Positions 10,597 through 22,690 of a stretch of 64,000 nt of DNA are shown in pieces. The notes beneath the pieces are model-generated. The model saw only the letters and a list, made by a program, of their open reading frames with translations, made no database searches and had not been told where the DNA came from. How positions within the stretch are numbered: position 1 is the first letter of the stretch; each line of letters opens with the position of its first letter. The position numbers and the translations under genes were made by a program. Source of the DNA: Petrosia ficiformis (lineage: Eukaryota; Porifera; Demospongiae; Haplosclerida; Petrosiidae); NCBI GenBank assembly GCA_947044365.1, contig OX345648.1, positions 908,001 to 972,000 of the forward strand. Direction: 5' to 3'.

Positions 10597-12917
10597 CTCC
10601 TGAAACCAGATAGAATGGTTATCTTTTAATACCATTATCTCACATTTGTTGAGAACACATCTAGCAACCACTGGTTCTGTATCTTCACACACAGCAGGAT
10701 GTGGAGGTAGACACGAGGAAGATGATGAACAACATGGAAACCCAAAATAATGTCGTGAGTTATAAGAATAATGGAGAGTTTTTGTTACGGCATTTATTCC
10801 TTGGTTGAGTACAGAGCGAATATGTTGACATAATGTCTTCAATGGAACTGCTTTCACTCCGGGAGTTTGATCAACCCACACTTCAATGTATGTAGCACGA
10901 CTTAGAATTGTTACACGATCACATTGTTTACCAACTATGAAACTGATTTTATTTCGATAATGTGGAGGATTAGCCAGTCTCCATTTAAATTCTGTCTGTT
11001 GTGAGAGGCTTAGAAGATAAACCACCAAACAACAATACACTCCAACAGGACAGTATCCACATTCAAACCAGATTAGTAATGGGGCAGGAGTGGAAGTCTC
11101 ATTTCTATGTTCACTTTCTATGTCGGCTGGTTTTAGAGCACATGGCATGAAATATAATATTTTGGTAGAGCGACCAACTTTATCTTTTAGTGGACCGGCA
11201 ACTATATGGAGGTATTTTAATAGCGCAACCAAACGTTTAGGCGTTAGGGGATCTCCTTTACGTTTAGAAATCTCTTTAATGTCAGATTCTGTAAACATAC
11301 CCTTGGTGTGAAATTCTCTCTCTGTCGAATCACCAAGATTTTTGAATGTGAAACAGCTAGTCATTAATTCGGTGATTCGATCGAAAACAAGTTGAATATT
11401 TGTGATTATAATATCTTCCAAACCTTCAACATCAGGATAGTACATAATTGTACCTGCTCTGTTATGTAGGAACCATAAAACAGCTTTGAAGTCATCTTCA
11501 TCTTTTATTCCTGATTCTTTTGCTAGTTTAAAGCATGTTTGGTAGGTATACAATGATTGCTTTCGTCTCTTCAGCTTTAAACTCAATGCACACCATGACA
11601 CTGGAACCTTGATATACTCAAACTTTGTGTTAATGACATTGTGGAGTGACTTTCTTAAGTCTTCGATCTCGTTTTGATCTCTGGTAGTATCAAGAGCAAA
11701 TACTGGTTTACCTGGTGCAGAAAACTCAACTAGTTTCTTACCATACCACTCAGTACTGCTCTGTATTCTGTGTTTCAAGTGATCATTCACTGTGTCTACT
11801 TTGTCGTCATCTACACAGTCTCGATGAGTCGCTATGAGGAAGGCAGCAGGCTCAGAATCATCTTTCACAGGCACCTCGTCATGGTCAAAATTCCATCCAA
11901 CTGTGTTGTAACGTAAACATGCTATACTGGAAAGAGAACGAAAAATAACTTCCTCGTGAGTAAGTGATGTAAGATAAGGCTCTGAATTCCCATCTGATGA
12001 ACGATATGTGATTGGATATCGACCTTGTAAGTCCTCTGTGAGTTTGAAGACAAGTAGGTTAACAGCTGGACCAGTGATAAGTGCAGGAAGCATTTCATGA
12101 AACTCAGGTTGTCCACCAGTATCTATTATTTGTAGAACAGCATGGTTGTCTTTATCAATATTCTGTAAATTTGAAATGTACTGTTGTTTCTTTTTGGATG
12201 GAATATTCTCAACAGCTTTTGATATTTCAGTTATAGCTTTGGTTTTGAGATCATCATCATGTGTTGTACTATCCTGTTCTAATGTTTCATCAAGATGTGA
12301 TCTTACTTCCATTGGCTTAATAGATTTATCAATCTCAGATTGTGGTTGATCTACATGTTCACCACTGTTAGATGGACTTATGTGATCTTCAATGGCTTCT
12401 TCCATCAGTTTGACTGCAGCTGGAGGTGTCTTCATTCTCTGCTCTGTTCTCTTGTGTGTTGAAATTTCATCATTTTGTGATATTTTTCTATGATCTTCAG
12501 TATCAACTGATACACTGACTAGATCATCACTTGTTTCATCATTTCCACAGTCTGTGTTACTTGTTTCATCATTCTCAGAGTCAGTTATATTACTAATTGG
12601 CTCAGCAATAGTGTTCATCATGAATACAGCTTCCTCAGCCACATTCTGTTTTCTCCATTCCAAATTGGAATCTTCATTTAGGTTAGCAATAGCACTTTGT
12701 TGACCTAGCTTACGGAATGAGTCCACTTGTACAGCTGCATCGACGACTCCAGTACTCAAGTCATCTCCTAGTGATTCATTTAGAAGTCTTTTCTTCAATG
12801 TACTCTTACCAGCTCCAGGCGGTCCTGTTAGTATGCATTTCATAACTTTTAGTCTGACATACCCATCTTGCTGCAGTGCTTGATCACGTTTAATATCATG
12901 ATATAACCGTACCTCAT
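10597..12917 (-). CDS. Roc-COR GTPase exon, unit 2
   Basis: This exon encodes the GTPase and dimerisation core of a ROCO protein. After the acceptor at 12918 it reads DEVRLYHD and then the P-loop GPPGAGKST. About 200 residues of acidic, Ser/Thr-rich low complexity follow, then G3 (DTGGQPEFHEMLP) and G4 (ATHRDCVDD). A COR domain comes next, with SWCALSLKLKRRKQ, FLHNRAGTIMYYPDVEGL and a C-terminal part (WFECGYCPVGVYCCLVVYLL). It ends WFQE at a strong GTATGT donor (10596). The frame also reads VCEK and a stop past the donor, so an unspliced transcript would give a shorter protein. ROCO proteins use this module for GTP-dependent dimer signalling. NACHT ATPase is less likely because G3 and G4 are Ras-like. 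Confidence 0.88.
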
Positions 12918-13104
12918 CTGTTATAATAAATAATGCATGAACTTAATTTTACTATACACATTATACACACATGATGTTATAGTTACATCACACTATGAGC
13001 GCTATATCACATTTATAATCACCTTGCACTCAGGCCTACAGCTCTCAGGCTAGCTGAATATAAATGTGATATCGCAGGAGTATGGGTGATATAAATAATT
13101 TATT

Positions 13105-13837
13105 TAGTGTTGTACCTATACTGGTACAGGTAAATGTATAGGTGCCTATACCAAGGTATAGGTGAACATAGGTGGTATAGGCAAGTAATATAGGGCAGAT
13201 ACAGATACTTTACAAACCAAGGTTTGAAACTTTATAGAATTATTTACTGTAGGAAAAGATTGATATAACAGTCAGAATCATATTTTTGGAGCTATTTCTA
13301 TCTTTTCTAGTACGTAGTTTATGAGTTTCATTTTCCAACAGAAATGACAATATATAGCAGTGCTAAACATTAGTGATACACATGAACATATACCAGAAAA
13401 AAGAGTGAACACATGTATATATAGGCTGGGCTGTATTTAGGGGGGGTCGGTAAGGGGGGGAGCATTGGCCCCCCCTTACCGATATTTCGCCCCCCCTTGA
13501 ACATTGACAAATAATAATTAATGATTTTGCAGTACACTGTGCAGTCAGCAAAAATAACAGTCCTTACACCTACTGTATATAGAGTAACAATTAGCCTAAG
13601 AATGCGTGTAAAGTGAGCTTTGAGCCTCTACTATATGTAAAATTTTCTCCCGAACCCCCCTAGCTTACACACAAACTGGGGGGCTTTGCCCCCCCCTTCA
13701 TTCACAGACACACATATTTGTCCCCCCTTCTGCAGAATCCTAAATACAGCACTGATAGGTATATGTATAGGCAATTTTAGTTGCTTATAATATCTGTATC
13801 TGAATTATAGGTAAAACCTAGCATAGGTACAACACTA
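13105..13837. mobile_element. hAT-like family A element, 733 bp, exact 8-bp TSD, carrying a nested insert
   Basis: The ends are TAGTGTTGTACC and GGTACAACACTA, flanked by the exact direct repeat AATTTATT (13097-13104 and 13838-13845). It lies in intron 1 of unit 2. It is longer than its relative at 712-992 because a second element (13426-13754) sits inside it. Confidence 0.85.
13426..13754. mobile_element. Nested G/C-run MITE inside the family A element
   Basis: The left end reads CTGGGCTGTATTTAGG and the right end, complemented, reads CAGTGCTGTATTTAGG, so 13 bases match. The interior has long G and C runs (TTAGGGGGGG, CGCCCCCCC), unlike the AT-rich surroundings. Both flanks carry ATAGG. The exact duplication length is unclear. 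Confidence 0.6.
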
Positions 13838-14008
13838 AATTTATTTCCTCATAATTCCCTTTGAACTATGGTCACGTTTCATGAGTGACAAACCACCATC
13901 AAACATCAAAGGCATTGAGTGCACTGTAGCATGGTAAAATACTTTGAAGTAAGGTGTTACAAGGATATAAATGATTATATAATTATTATGAAATTGTATA
14001 TCTCTCAC

Positions 14009-16547
14009 CTCTACTGTTTCCAAATACATAAGGGGTTCCATAGATTGCATGATTGAGAAAGTTTTTAACATCATCTCTTTCACAATAATCCAGAGGGGTT
14101 TTACCATGCTTATCTTTAGCAGTTACATCACATCCACAGCTAACTAAATGGCATACAACTCCAAGATTACCATGTTTTGCAGCTAAATGAATCGGAAGTG
14201 ATCCTTCATTATTTTCAGCATCAACATCACAGAGTGCACGTGGCAAAGCTGTAAATAATTTTACTAACTGTAGGCTATCATAGGTGGACACCCTTTGACA
14301 TACTCGATGTAAAGGAGTATTTCCATCTTTACCAGGGATATTTACATCACACTTGTTGGTCTTTAGAAGGAGTTCTACAATGTCAGAAACCCTATAGCTT
14401 CCTGATATAATTACAAGGTGCAGGGGAGTCTCGTTGTTTTTATTGAGTATGTTGATATTACATTTGGGATGAGAAATTAATTTTTTTACCATGCTAGTGT
14501 CAACTCTCTCACAAGCCAAATGAAGTAATGTATTACCATCACTATCCTGTACATTCACATCACAACTAGGTTTGTTCATTAATAAATCAATTCCATCATT
14601 CCAATACCTTTGATACGCAATAAGTAATGGTGTTTTGTTATGGTCATTCTTTACATTGATATCACAATCTTTTCTTTCTACTAAATGTTTTACAACTTCA
14701 AGATGGCCTGCTTTGGTAGCTGAATGAAGTGTTGTCCATCCATTCTTGCCTTTGGCGTGAACATCACATAATGCATTGTTTGAAAGGTACTCTACTACAT
14801 CTAGATGACCAGCCTGGCATGCCACATGTAATGGTGTTACTTGATCGTCATTCTTTACATTGATATCACAACCATTTGTTTCTACTAAATGTTTTACAAC
14901 TTCAAGATGGCCTGCTTTGGTAGCTGAATGAAGTGTTGTCCATCCATTCTTGCCTTTGGCGTGAACATCACATAATGCATTGTTTGAAAGGTACTCTACT
15001 ACATCTAGATGACCAGCCTGGCATGCCACATGTAATGGTGTTACTTGATCGTCATTCTTTACATTGATATCACAACCATTTGTTTCTACTAAATGTTTTA
15101 CAACTTCAAGATGGCCTGATTTGGAAGCTGAATGAAGTGCTGTCCATCTACTGTTGTCTTTGGCACATAATTCATCGTTTGAAAGGTACTCTACTACATC
15201 TAGATGACCAGCCTGGTATGCCAAATGTAATGATGTTACTCGATCGTCATTCTTTACATTGATATCACAACCATTTGTTTCTACTAAATGTTTTACAACT
15301 TCAAGATGGCCTGATTTGGAAGCTGAATGAAGTGCTGTCCATCCATTCTTGAATTTGGCATCAACATCACATAACGCATTTTTTGACAAGTATTCTACTA
15401 CTTGTAGATGACCAGCCTGGCATGCCACATGTAAAGGAGTAAGTCCAGTAGTTGTAGTTGCATTCACATCACACTTCCTTTGTTCTACAAAATATTTCAG
15501 TATTTTAACATGTCCTTTCATTGCAGCAAGATGAATAACTGTTAATCCATCTTTACTTCTCTCTTGTATGTTGGAACGTGCACTGAAGTACTTGACTACG
15601 TTTAAATGACCATTAAGACATGCCAAGTGTAATGGACTGTTAAAATTTAGATCTTTCAAATTACTATCACATTGTTTAGTTTCTACCAAATGTTTTATTA
15701 TCTGAAGATAACCTTGTTGAGCAGCAATATGAAGCGCAGATCTTCCATCAAGATCAGCAGCTTCAATGTAACATTCTTCACGGTTAGTAAGAATCTCAAC
15801 AATTGCAAAATAATTATTATAACACGCAATATGTAATAAAGTATTACCATCTTCATCTCTAGTGTTAATAGAACAGCCTATTTTATTAACAAAATGTGTA
15901 ACTATGGCAACATCATCTTGTTTTACTATTTCATGAAGGATGGGAGATGTACAAACATCTTCAAACTGAAGTTTCTTAATTCTAATTATAAACTTGACAA
16001 ATTCTTTATCTTCTTCTTTTTTAAATTTACTTAAAAAACTTCTAAATGTCATCATCTGTAGTAAACGTTGAAGTGTAATAAACGAACCAGGAACATACAT
16101 AGTACAACACCAGACAGCTATTTTAATTCTCTTGTAAACCTCTATATTACTAGATTCTAGTACACTAATAACAAACGAGAGAATTTCAGTATTTTGTGTT
16201 GTATAATGAACTGGCATCTTGTCATTATAATCACACTCTGTCATACTGGAGGTGTCTGTTTTATATATGTATTTTATCAATTCTAAGTTTCCAGAACTGA
16301 AGGCCAAATGCATTGGAGTGGAACCATCATTATTTCTTATTTTACTTAAACTCACTGATGTACTGGAAGAACTGACTAGAAATGATAGAACTTCAACTGG
16401 ACAATTATCAGACATACAACACCAGTGGAAAGAAGTGTTACCATGTTCATCACATCCATTGGGATCTGCACCTTCTTTAACAAGACGTTTCACTATCTCT
16501 ATATCACCATCTCGAGAGGCTAGACGAAGATGTTCTTCTTGATCCAT
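14009..16547 (-). CDS. Ankyrin-repeat exon, unit 2 (846 aa)
   Basis: This is the first coding exon of the unit 2 gene. I chose the MDQEEHLR start at 16547, the only one shared by units 1-3. An in-frame ATG 17 codons upstream (16598) is not conserved. Residues 1-290 hold divergent ankyrin-like repeats. Regular ankyrins follow with the core GHLEVVKHLVE..GCDINVKN alternating with GHLDVVEYLSNNALCDVHAK, about 17 in all. A C-terminal group reads LLHLACERVDTSMVKKL and PIHLAAKHGNLGVVCHL. The exon ends GNSRG at a GTGAGA donor. Ankyrin stacks act as protein-binding scaffolds and the ligand is unknown. This is the shortest ankyrin region of the four. Confidence 0.9.
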
Positions 16548-16661
16548 ACTTCCAATCCGAAAAGGCACGTTTATGCGTATGTACACATACGAGAGCAACG
16601 AGTGGAGAATGTCAATTATTATTTATTACAAATAATTTTTAATTATTAATAATTAATTAAT

Positions 16662-16748
16662 CAGCTCTGTATGTTTAAATGTTTATCACACATCCCTCAC
16701 AGTAGTAGTCTTCTATAGTAGATCTTTTGTTCATTCCTATAATATCAA
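16662..16748 (-). pseudogene. Eroded zinc-finger exon copy upstream of unit 2
   Basis: This is the best preserved of the three relics. Plus-strand blocks cagctctgtatg, tttatcacacat, ctcacag, agtagtcttc and ttcattcctata align in order with the parent exon at 40178-40280. Internal deletions destroy the frame. Confidence 0.7.
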
Positions 16749-17290
16749 TAATCAATAATATTATTATGAAACAAAACAAAGTTGGGACAATAATTATGCC
16801 AATATTAAAAACTGCTATATCAATTAAATTACCTGTATAATGTATTGTTTGTGTGTAACTATCCTAATGATTATTAATAGTTTATCATATTTTAATGCAG
16901 GTAGTAAGTAACATAGGGTCTCATATCTAGTCATAAATTCAGGCCCTATCAACTGTAAACCATAATTGACTAGAACTATAAACATTTTTACAAGTCGTAT
17001 CCACTGGAATATACGGTACCTTGAGTGAGTGTAGTGAATGACTACTAATGATAAATTAAAAACCTATTCTATCTAGACACTAGGAATGAGGACATACACT
17101 ATGAAGTATGAATTTTAATGAAGCGTCTTGTATATATTCCAGTTGACCCTACAAGTCATTTAGTATATATACTCTCTAATCTAAGGACAGGGGGCTGGTT
17201 CAAAGTCAGTATTAATACTGAGAGGTCATTCAATCTACCTTTTTATCACTTTCACTCAAGCAGTGTAGATCAGGAGAATATCCAGGTTTA

Positions 17291-17501
17291 ATGGACTGTT
17301 CACAAATCTCTTCTGCTATAGCTAAGAAGACATGAAGAAGAAAGACACATGGTGAGACAGTATATGCTTGGTAGAGGAAGAACCAAAGATGGACAAGATG
17401 TTGTTAGAGAAAGTAGTGAGACAAGTAAAGGAGATGATGAAGTAGAAGAAGATGTATTAGAGAATGAAACTGACAGAGAAGAAATAAAGAAACAGACATA
17501 A
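17291..17501 (+). pseudogene. Broken copy of the small inter-unit ORF
   Basis: It starts [11 protein letters not shown] like the copies at 6413 and 29858. A net 10-nt insertion around 17322-17340 shifts the frame to an early stop. Downstream the original frame continues intact ([15 protein letters not shown] to EEIKKQT), so the break appears recent. Confidence 0.5.
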
Positions 17502-18325
17502 TGATAATTATGTGTTTATATAACAGCTAGTGTATATGTATTGAGTGAATATAAACTATTTCAGTAATAGTATGATAGTTCATAATACTAACAATGTTTA
17601 TATATTGTTATATCAACTAGTGTATGTATTGTGTCAGTGTGTATTAATTATCAATAATATTAATATTGTTTATATAATAACTAGTACAATTATGTATTGT
17701 GTTTACATATCTCATCACTTGTATGAGTTCCAATATTACATGTTATATATTATACAAGTGATATAACATGTTAATAATGTATATGTAATTATGTATTGAA
17801 CTATATATTAACATGGTTAGTACAGTTATAAGATACAAATTATAGTCATATATAAGGTTGTTATTATGATACATGATATAATATACTTGTACTATAATCA
17901 ATTATAATGCCTAATATCTCATATTAGATGCTCAAAGAAGGTTTGGAAACCGAAAATGATTAATTAAAATATTATTCTACTTCTTTGTATATCTAATAGA
18001 CAGTATAAGGATAATTGAAATTGTAATTATTAGATTATAATTAGTACATGTACATGTATATCACTATACAGTCATAACAACCTATATGACTAATTAAATT
18101 ACAAATTCCTCTATTCCTTACAACTGTACTAACCAATAAATTAGTTATAATATTATATTTGTAGTGTATTATCAATATTGTAATACTGTTATATAATTGA
18201 TATTAATAGTTCATACTCATAATAACAAAATACATTATATATTATTAGTATTATGAAGTATAGTATAATTATGATCCATAATACATATATAATAATATAT
18301 ATGTACTTACCAACACATATTCCTA
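17502..18325. other. AT-rich inter-unit DNA, no gene seen
   Basis: Colinear with 6614-7338 and 30053-30740. It ends at a GTAAGT donor motif (minus strand, ~18304-18311) lying beyond the stop of the unit 3 death exon. It lacks the two MITEs found in the unit 1-2 gap. Confidence 0.55.
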
Positions 18326-19227
18326 TTATCTCCTCTTTGAACTGGGTTCAGAGTCAGAATCATCATCTTCACTTTCGGAGTCTGTCTTATTTTTGGGTAC
18401 TCTCTTTCTTTTATATGGTTTTCCACCAGCTGGTTCCTTCCCTCTAACTTCACTAGTGACAGATCTCTCATCTAAATCCATTCTTTGTTTCTTGGATCTG
18501 GATACATGTTTATCTTTTCTTCTCTTTGATCTCTTTTTGATTATTCTGTTCTCATAAGATATATCTTCATGTGTCTCACTCTCAGTATGGTTGCTATGGT
18601 AATCGGACTGATACTGAAATTCAGAATCTGCTGAATCGCTGGATTCTAATCTACGTTTCTTGATATTAGTACTCTCATGTGAATCAAAACTGGATTCAAT
18701 TCTCTTTCTTTTCACTTTACGAGTCATCTCTTCTTTCTCATCCTCATTATCACTAGAATCACTTTCTGATTCGATTTTCCTCTTCTTGTACCTGTGTGTC
18801 TCTCCACTCTCCTCATTATCACTATCAGTATCTGAAGATTTTCTTCTCTTCTTCATTTCCTTCTTACTTTTCTTTACTGATCTCTTTTCATCTGTAGATA
18901 TATCTCTTCTTCTTGATTTCCTTTTCGTGCTTTTGACAGGATTAGATACTTTTCGTTGTTTTTCTATCTCCTCACTCAAACTAATTTCTCCGATATTCTT
19001 CAATGCTTGAATGAGTTGTTTCCATGTAGGCCTACCCTTTTTTATCACTTTATCTTTCTTCGAATTCCTCAACCATGTTGCTATCATATCCCTTCTACAA
19101 TGGGAATTCTTTCCACGTTTGTCAATTTCAATCTCTTGTAGTGTTGAATGTTTTAGTCCCAATTCTAGACCTAATCCATTCCAATCCACACAATCAGACA
19201 CAGCTTTACACACATCATTTAAATCAC
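18326..19227 (-). CDS. Death-domain and charged-tail exon, unit 3
   Basis: This is the final coding exon of the unit 3 gene (28937-22691, 22590-20297, 19934-19871, 19227-18326, 3168 aa). The death domain spans roughly the first 90 residues: DWNGLGLELGLKHSTLQEIE, DMIATWLRN, PTWKQLIQALKNIGEISLSE. The tail is the longest of the three. It has basic clusters (KRKSRRRD, KKSKKEMKKRRK, IIKKRSKRRKDK) between Ser/Asp/Glu runs and ends DSEPSSKRR. It contains a ~50-residue stretch (QYQSDYHSNHTESETHEDIS region) that is missing from units 2 and 4. The tail predicts nuclear targeting or nucleic-acid/chromatin contact, which is inference from composition only. Confidence 0.87.
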
Positions 19228-19870
19228 CTGTACCTATATAATAACATCAATAGATATTTATAATACACACATTTCATATGTTAATATATTATACATGTTT
19301 ATCTGAACCAATAAAGAGTCATATTAATCTATTCACATATTCAGGGTTCATAGAGCAGGAGGGGATCACCCCAAATACTCCCCCCCCCTTCTTCAACACA
19401 TCTCAGCTACAAGCCTTCTCAAGGACAAAATGTAACTTCAGAGGGCCTAAATTTTAAAAATTTCCTAACCCCAGACCCCTTAGTAACAGCCTGTTTCACA
19501 GTTCACATCATCAATTGTTTCCCCTGCCTAACAAAAGATCCTATATGAAACCTGAATATTGATTCAAAGGCATATCAACAGGAGAGTCTCGTACATATAA
19601 TTATAACTTCATATAATATTCATAGTTATCGGAAGGTACATTGTATAACTATTAATTAACTAATCATGTTAAGACATCATTTGAACAAACGTTTTAATTA
19701 CCAACATATCAATTAGATACTCAATCCCTTTTAATCAGTTTTATATGTATAATAGCTAGGTGTGATCAATCATAAATATGAATGTTACAATCAAATTAGC
19801 ACATGGCAATGCACCACTAGATCAATCTCTACATTAATCCATCCATCATGACATACAGGGAATCACAAAC
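19228..19870. other. Intron between linker and death exons, unit 3
   Basis: AT-rich intron with a single copy of the 57-bp segment that is expanded in unit 2. It includes a short C run (19381-19388). No gene is seen. Confidence 0.5.
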
Positions 19871-19934
19871 CTAATGACATAGTGAGATCATGACACTGTT
19901 CTATGGGTAGTGTATCTTCAGTTGATAGAGGTAC
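19871..19934 (-). CDS. Linker mini-exon, unit 3 (64 nt)
   Basis: It lies between acceptor attacacag and donor GTTTGT. It encodes VPLSTEDTLPIEQCHDLTMS and then L plus one base of Gly. The phases (0 in, 1 out) match its neighbours exactly, which supports the joined gene model. Confidence 0.72.
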
Positions 19935-20296
19935 CTGTGTAATATATAATGAATAGTAATTAATGTGGGAATAATTTCAGGGGTATATACATACAATATT
20001 ATATATGCCTGAATAGTGAGTATTTAGTGATTTAAATGTTAGTGATCTAAATTGCTTTGTAGCATTAAGTCCAATGGATGACTACATACTATATCATCAC
20101 CATGGAATGTAATCATAGGTCGGGCATTCAGGCCATAAAAATAATATAATAATTAAGATAGGAATATATTACATTTCAAAATACACCTCCATATAATTAT
20201 TACTCTATATTACTATATACATATTATCCACCTGGAGTAATAGATATGTATGAATGGTGATAATTAATAATATTATAAATGTCACTTCTCACATAC

Positions 20297-22590
20297 CTCC
20301 TGAAACCAGATAGAATGGTTATCTTTTAATACCATTATCTCGCATTTGTTGAGAACACATCTGGCAACCACTGGTTCTTTATCTTCACACACAGCAGGAT
20401 GTGGAGGTAGACACAAGGAAGATGATGAACAACATGGATGCCCGAAATAATGTCGTGAGTTATAAGAATAATGGAGAGTTTGTGTTACAGCATTTATTCC
20501 CTGGTTGAGTACAGAGCGAATATGTTGACATAATGTCTTCAATGGAACTGCTGTCACTCCAGGAGTTTGATCAACCCACACTTCAATGTATGTAGCACGA
20601 CTAAGAATTGTTACACGATCACATTGTTTACCAACTATGAAACTGATTTTATTTCGATAATGTGGAGGATTAGCTAGTCTCCATTTAAATTCTGCCTGTT
20701 GTGAGAGACTCAGAAGATAAACCACCAAACAACAATACACTCCAACAGGACAGTATCCACATTCAAACCAGATTAGTAATGGGGCAGGAGTGGAAGACTT
20801 ATTCCTATGTTCACTTTCTATGTCGGCTGGTTTTAGAGCACATGGCATGAAATACGATATCTTGGTAGAGCGACCAACTTTATCTTTTAGTGGACCGGCA
20901 ACTATATGGAGGTATTTTAATAGCGCAACCAAACGTTTAGGTGTTAGGGGATCTCCTTTACGTTTGGAAAGCTCTCTAATATCAGATTCTGTAAACATAC
21001 CCATGGTGTTAAATTCTTCTTCTGTTGAAGCACCAAGATTTTTGAATGTGAAACAGCTAGTCATTAACTCTGTGATTCGATCGAAAACAAGTTGAATATT
21101 TGTGATTATAATATCATCCAAACCTTCAACATCAGGATAGTACATAATTGTACCTGCTCTGTTATGTAGGAACCATAAAACAGCTTTGAAGTCATCTTCA
21201 TCTTTTATTCCTGATTCTTTTGCTAGTTTGAAGCATGTTTGGTAGGTATACAATGATTGCTTTCGTCTCTTCAGCTTTAAACTTAATGCACACCATGACA
21301 CTGGAACCTTGATATCCTCGAACCTTTTGTTAATGACATTGTGAAGTGACTTTCTTAAGTCTTCGATCTCGTTTTCATCTCTGGTAGTATCAAGAGCAAA
21401 TACTGGTTTACCAGGTGCAGAAAACTGAACGAGTTTCTCGCCAAACAACTCAGCACTGCTTTGTATTCTGTGTTTCAAGTGATCATTCACTGTGTCTACT
21501 TTGTCGTCATCTACACAGTCTCGATGAGATGCTATGAGGAAGGCAGCAGGCTCAGAATTATCTTTCACAGGCACCTCGTCATGATCAAACTTCCATCCGA
21601 CTGTGTTGTAACGTAAACATGCTATACTGGATAGAGAACGAAAAATAACTTCCTCGTGAGTGAGAGACGTACGATAAGGATCTGAATTCCCATGTGATGA
21701 ACGATATGTGATCTCGTATCGACCTTGCAAGTCCTCTGTGAGTTTGAAGACAAGTAGGTTAACAGCTGGACCAGTGATAAGTGCAGGAAGCATTTCATGA
21801 AACTCAGGTTGTCCACCAGTATCTATTATTTGTAGAACAGCATGGTTGTCTTTATCTATATTCTGTATATTTGAAATGTACTGTCGTTTCTTTCCAGGTG
21901 GAATTTTCCCAACAGTTTTTGATATTTCAGTTATAGCTTTGGTTTTGAGATCATCATCATGTGTTGTACTATCCTGTTCTAATGTTTCATCAAAATGTGG
22001 TATTACTTCCATCGGCTTAATGGATTTATCAATCTCAGATTGTGGTTGATCTACATGTTCATCATTGTTAGATAGACTTCTATGGTCTTCAATGGCTTCT
22101 TTCGTCAATTCGACCACAGCTGGAGGTGTCTTCATTCTCTGTTCTGTTCCCTTGTGTGTTGAAATTTCATTATTTTGTGATATTTTTTTATGGTCTCCAG
22201 TATCAACTGATACACTGACTAGACGATCATTTCCTTCTATGTTACTATTATCCTCAGAGTCAGTAATATTACTAACTGGCTCAGCAATAGTGTTTATCAA
22301 AAATACAGCTTCCTCATCCACATCCTGTTTTCTCCATTCCAAACTTGATATATTAGGAACAACAACACCTTGTCGATCTAGCTTACGGAATGAGTCCACT
22401 TGTACAGCTGCATCGACAACCCCAGTACTCCAGTCATCTCCAAGTGGTTCATTTAAGAGTCTTTTCTTCAATGTACTCTTGCCAGCTCCAGGTGGTCCTG
22501 TTAGAATGCATTTCATAACTTTCAACCTTGTATATCCATCTTGCAATAGTGCTTGATCACATTTAATATCATGATACAGCCGCACCTCAT
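20297..22590 (-). CDS. Roc-COR GTPase exon, unit 3
   Basis: Same module as in unit 2: P-loop GPPGAGKST, acidic insert, DTGGQPEFHEML, ASHRDCVDD (Ser for Thr in the THxD-type G4), then COR with FLHNRAGTIMYYPDVEGL and the C-terminal WFECGYCPVGVYCC block. The acceptor is tcatcacag at 22591 and the donor is GTATGT at 20296. Intron 1 of this unit is only 100 bp and free of mobile elements. The acidic insert is slightly shorter than in units 2 and 4. It is close to 90% identical by eye in the COR part, so gene conversion or recent duplication is likely. Confidence 0.88.
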
Positions 22591-22690
22591 CTGTGATGAA
22601 ATAAAATAAATAACGTATGACTTAATTTAATTATACACATATAACTAATTACCCGTATTATGTAATTATATTAATAACTATATAACTCAC

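Noticed and set aside
10582..12843. Roc-COR ORFs as stand-alone intronless genes starting at internal ATG
   Set aside because: Upstream in-frame residues (DEIRLYHD) are preceded by a good acceptor that matches the phase of the ankyrin exon donor. The end has a strong GTATGT donor.
10597..12917. NACHT/STAND ATPase instead of ROCO
   Set aside because: DTGGQ and THRD/SHRD are Ras-like G3/G4 motifs and COR features follow; no NACHT Walker B pattern is seen.
16548..16598. Upstream ATG at 16598 as the unit 2 start
   Set aside because: The extra 17 residues are not conserved in units 1 and 3, whose proteins start at MDQEEHLR.
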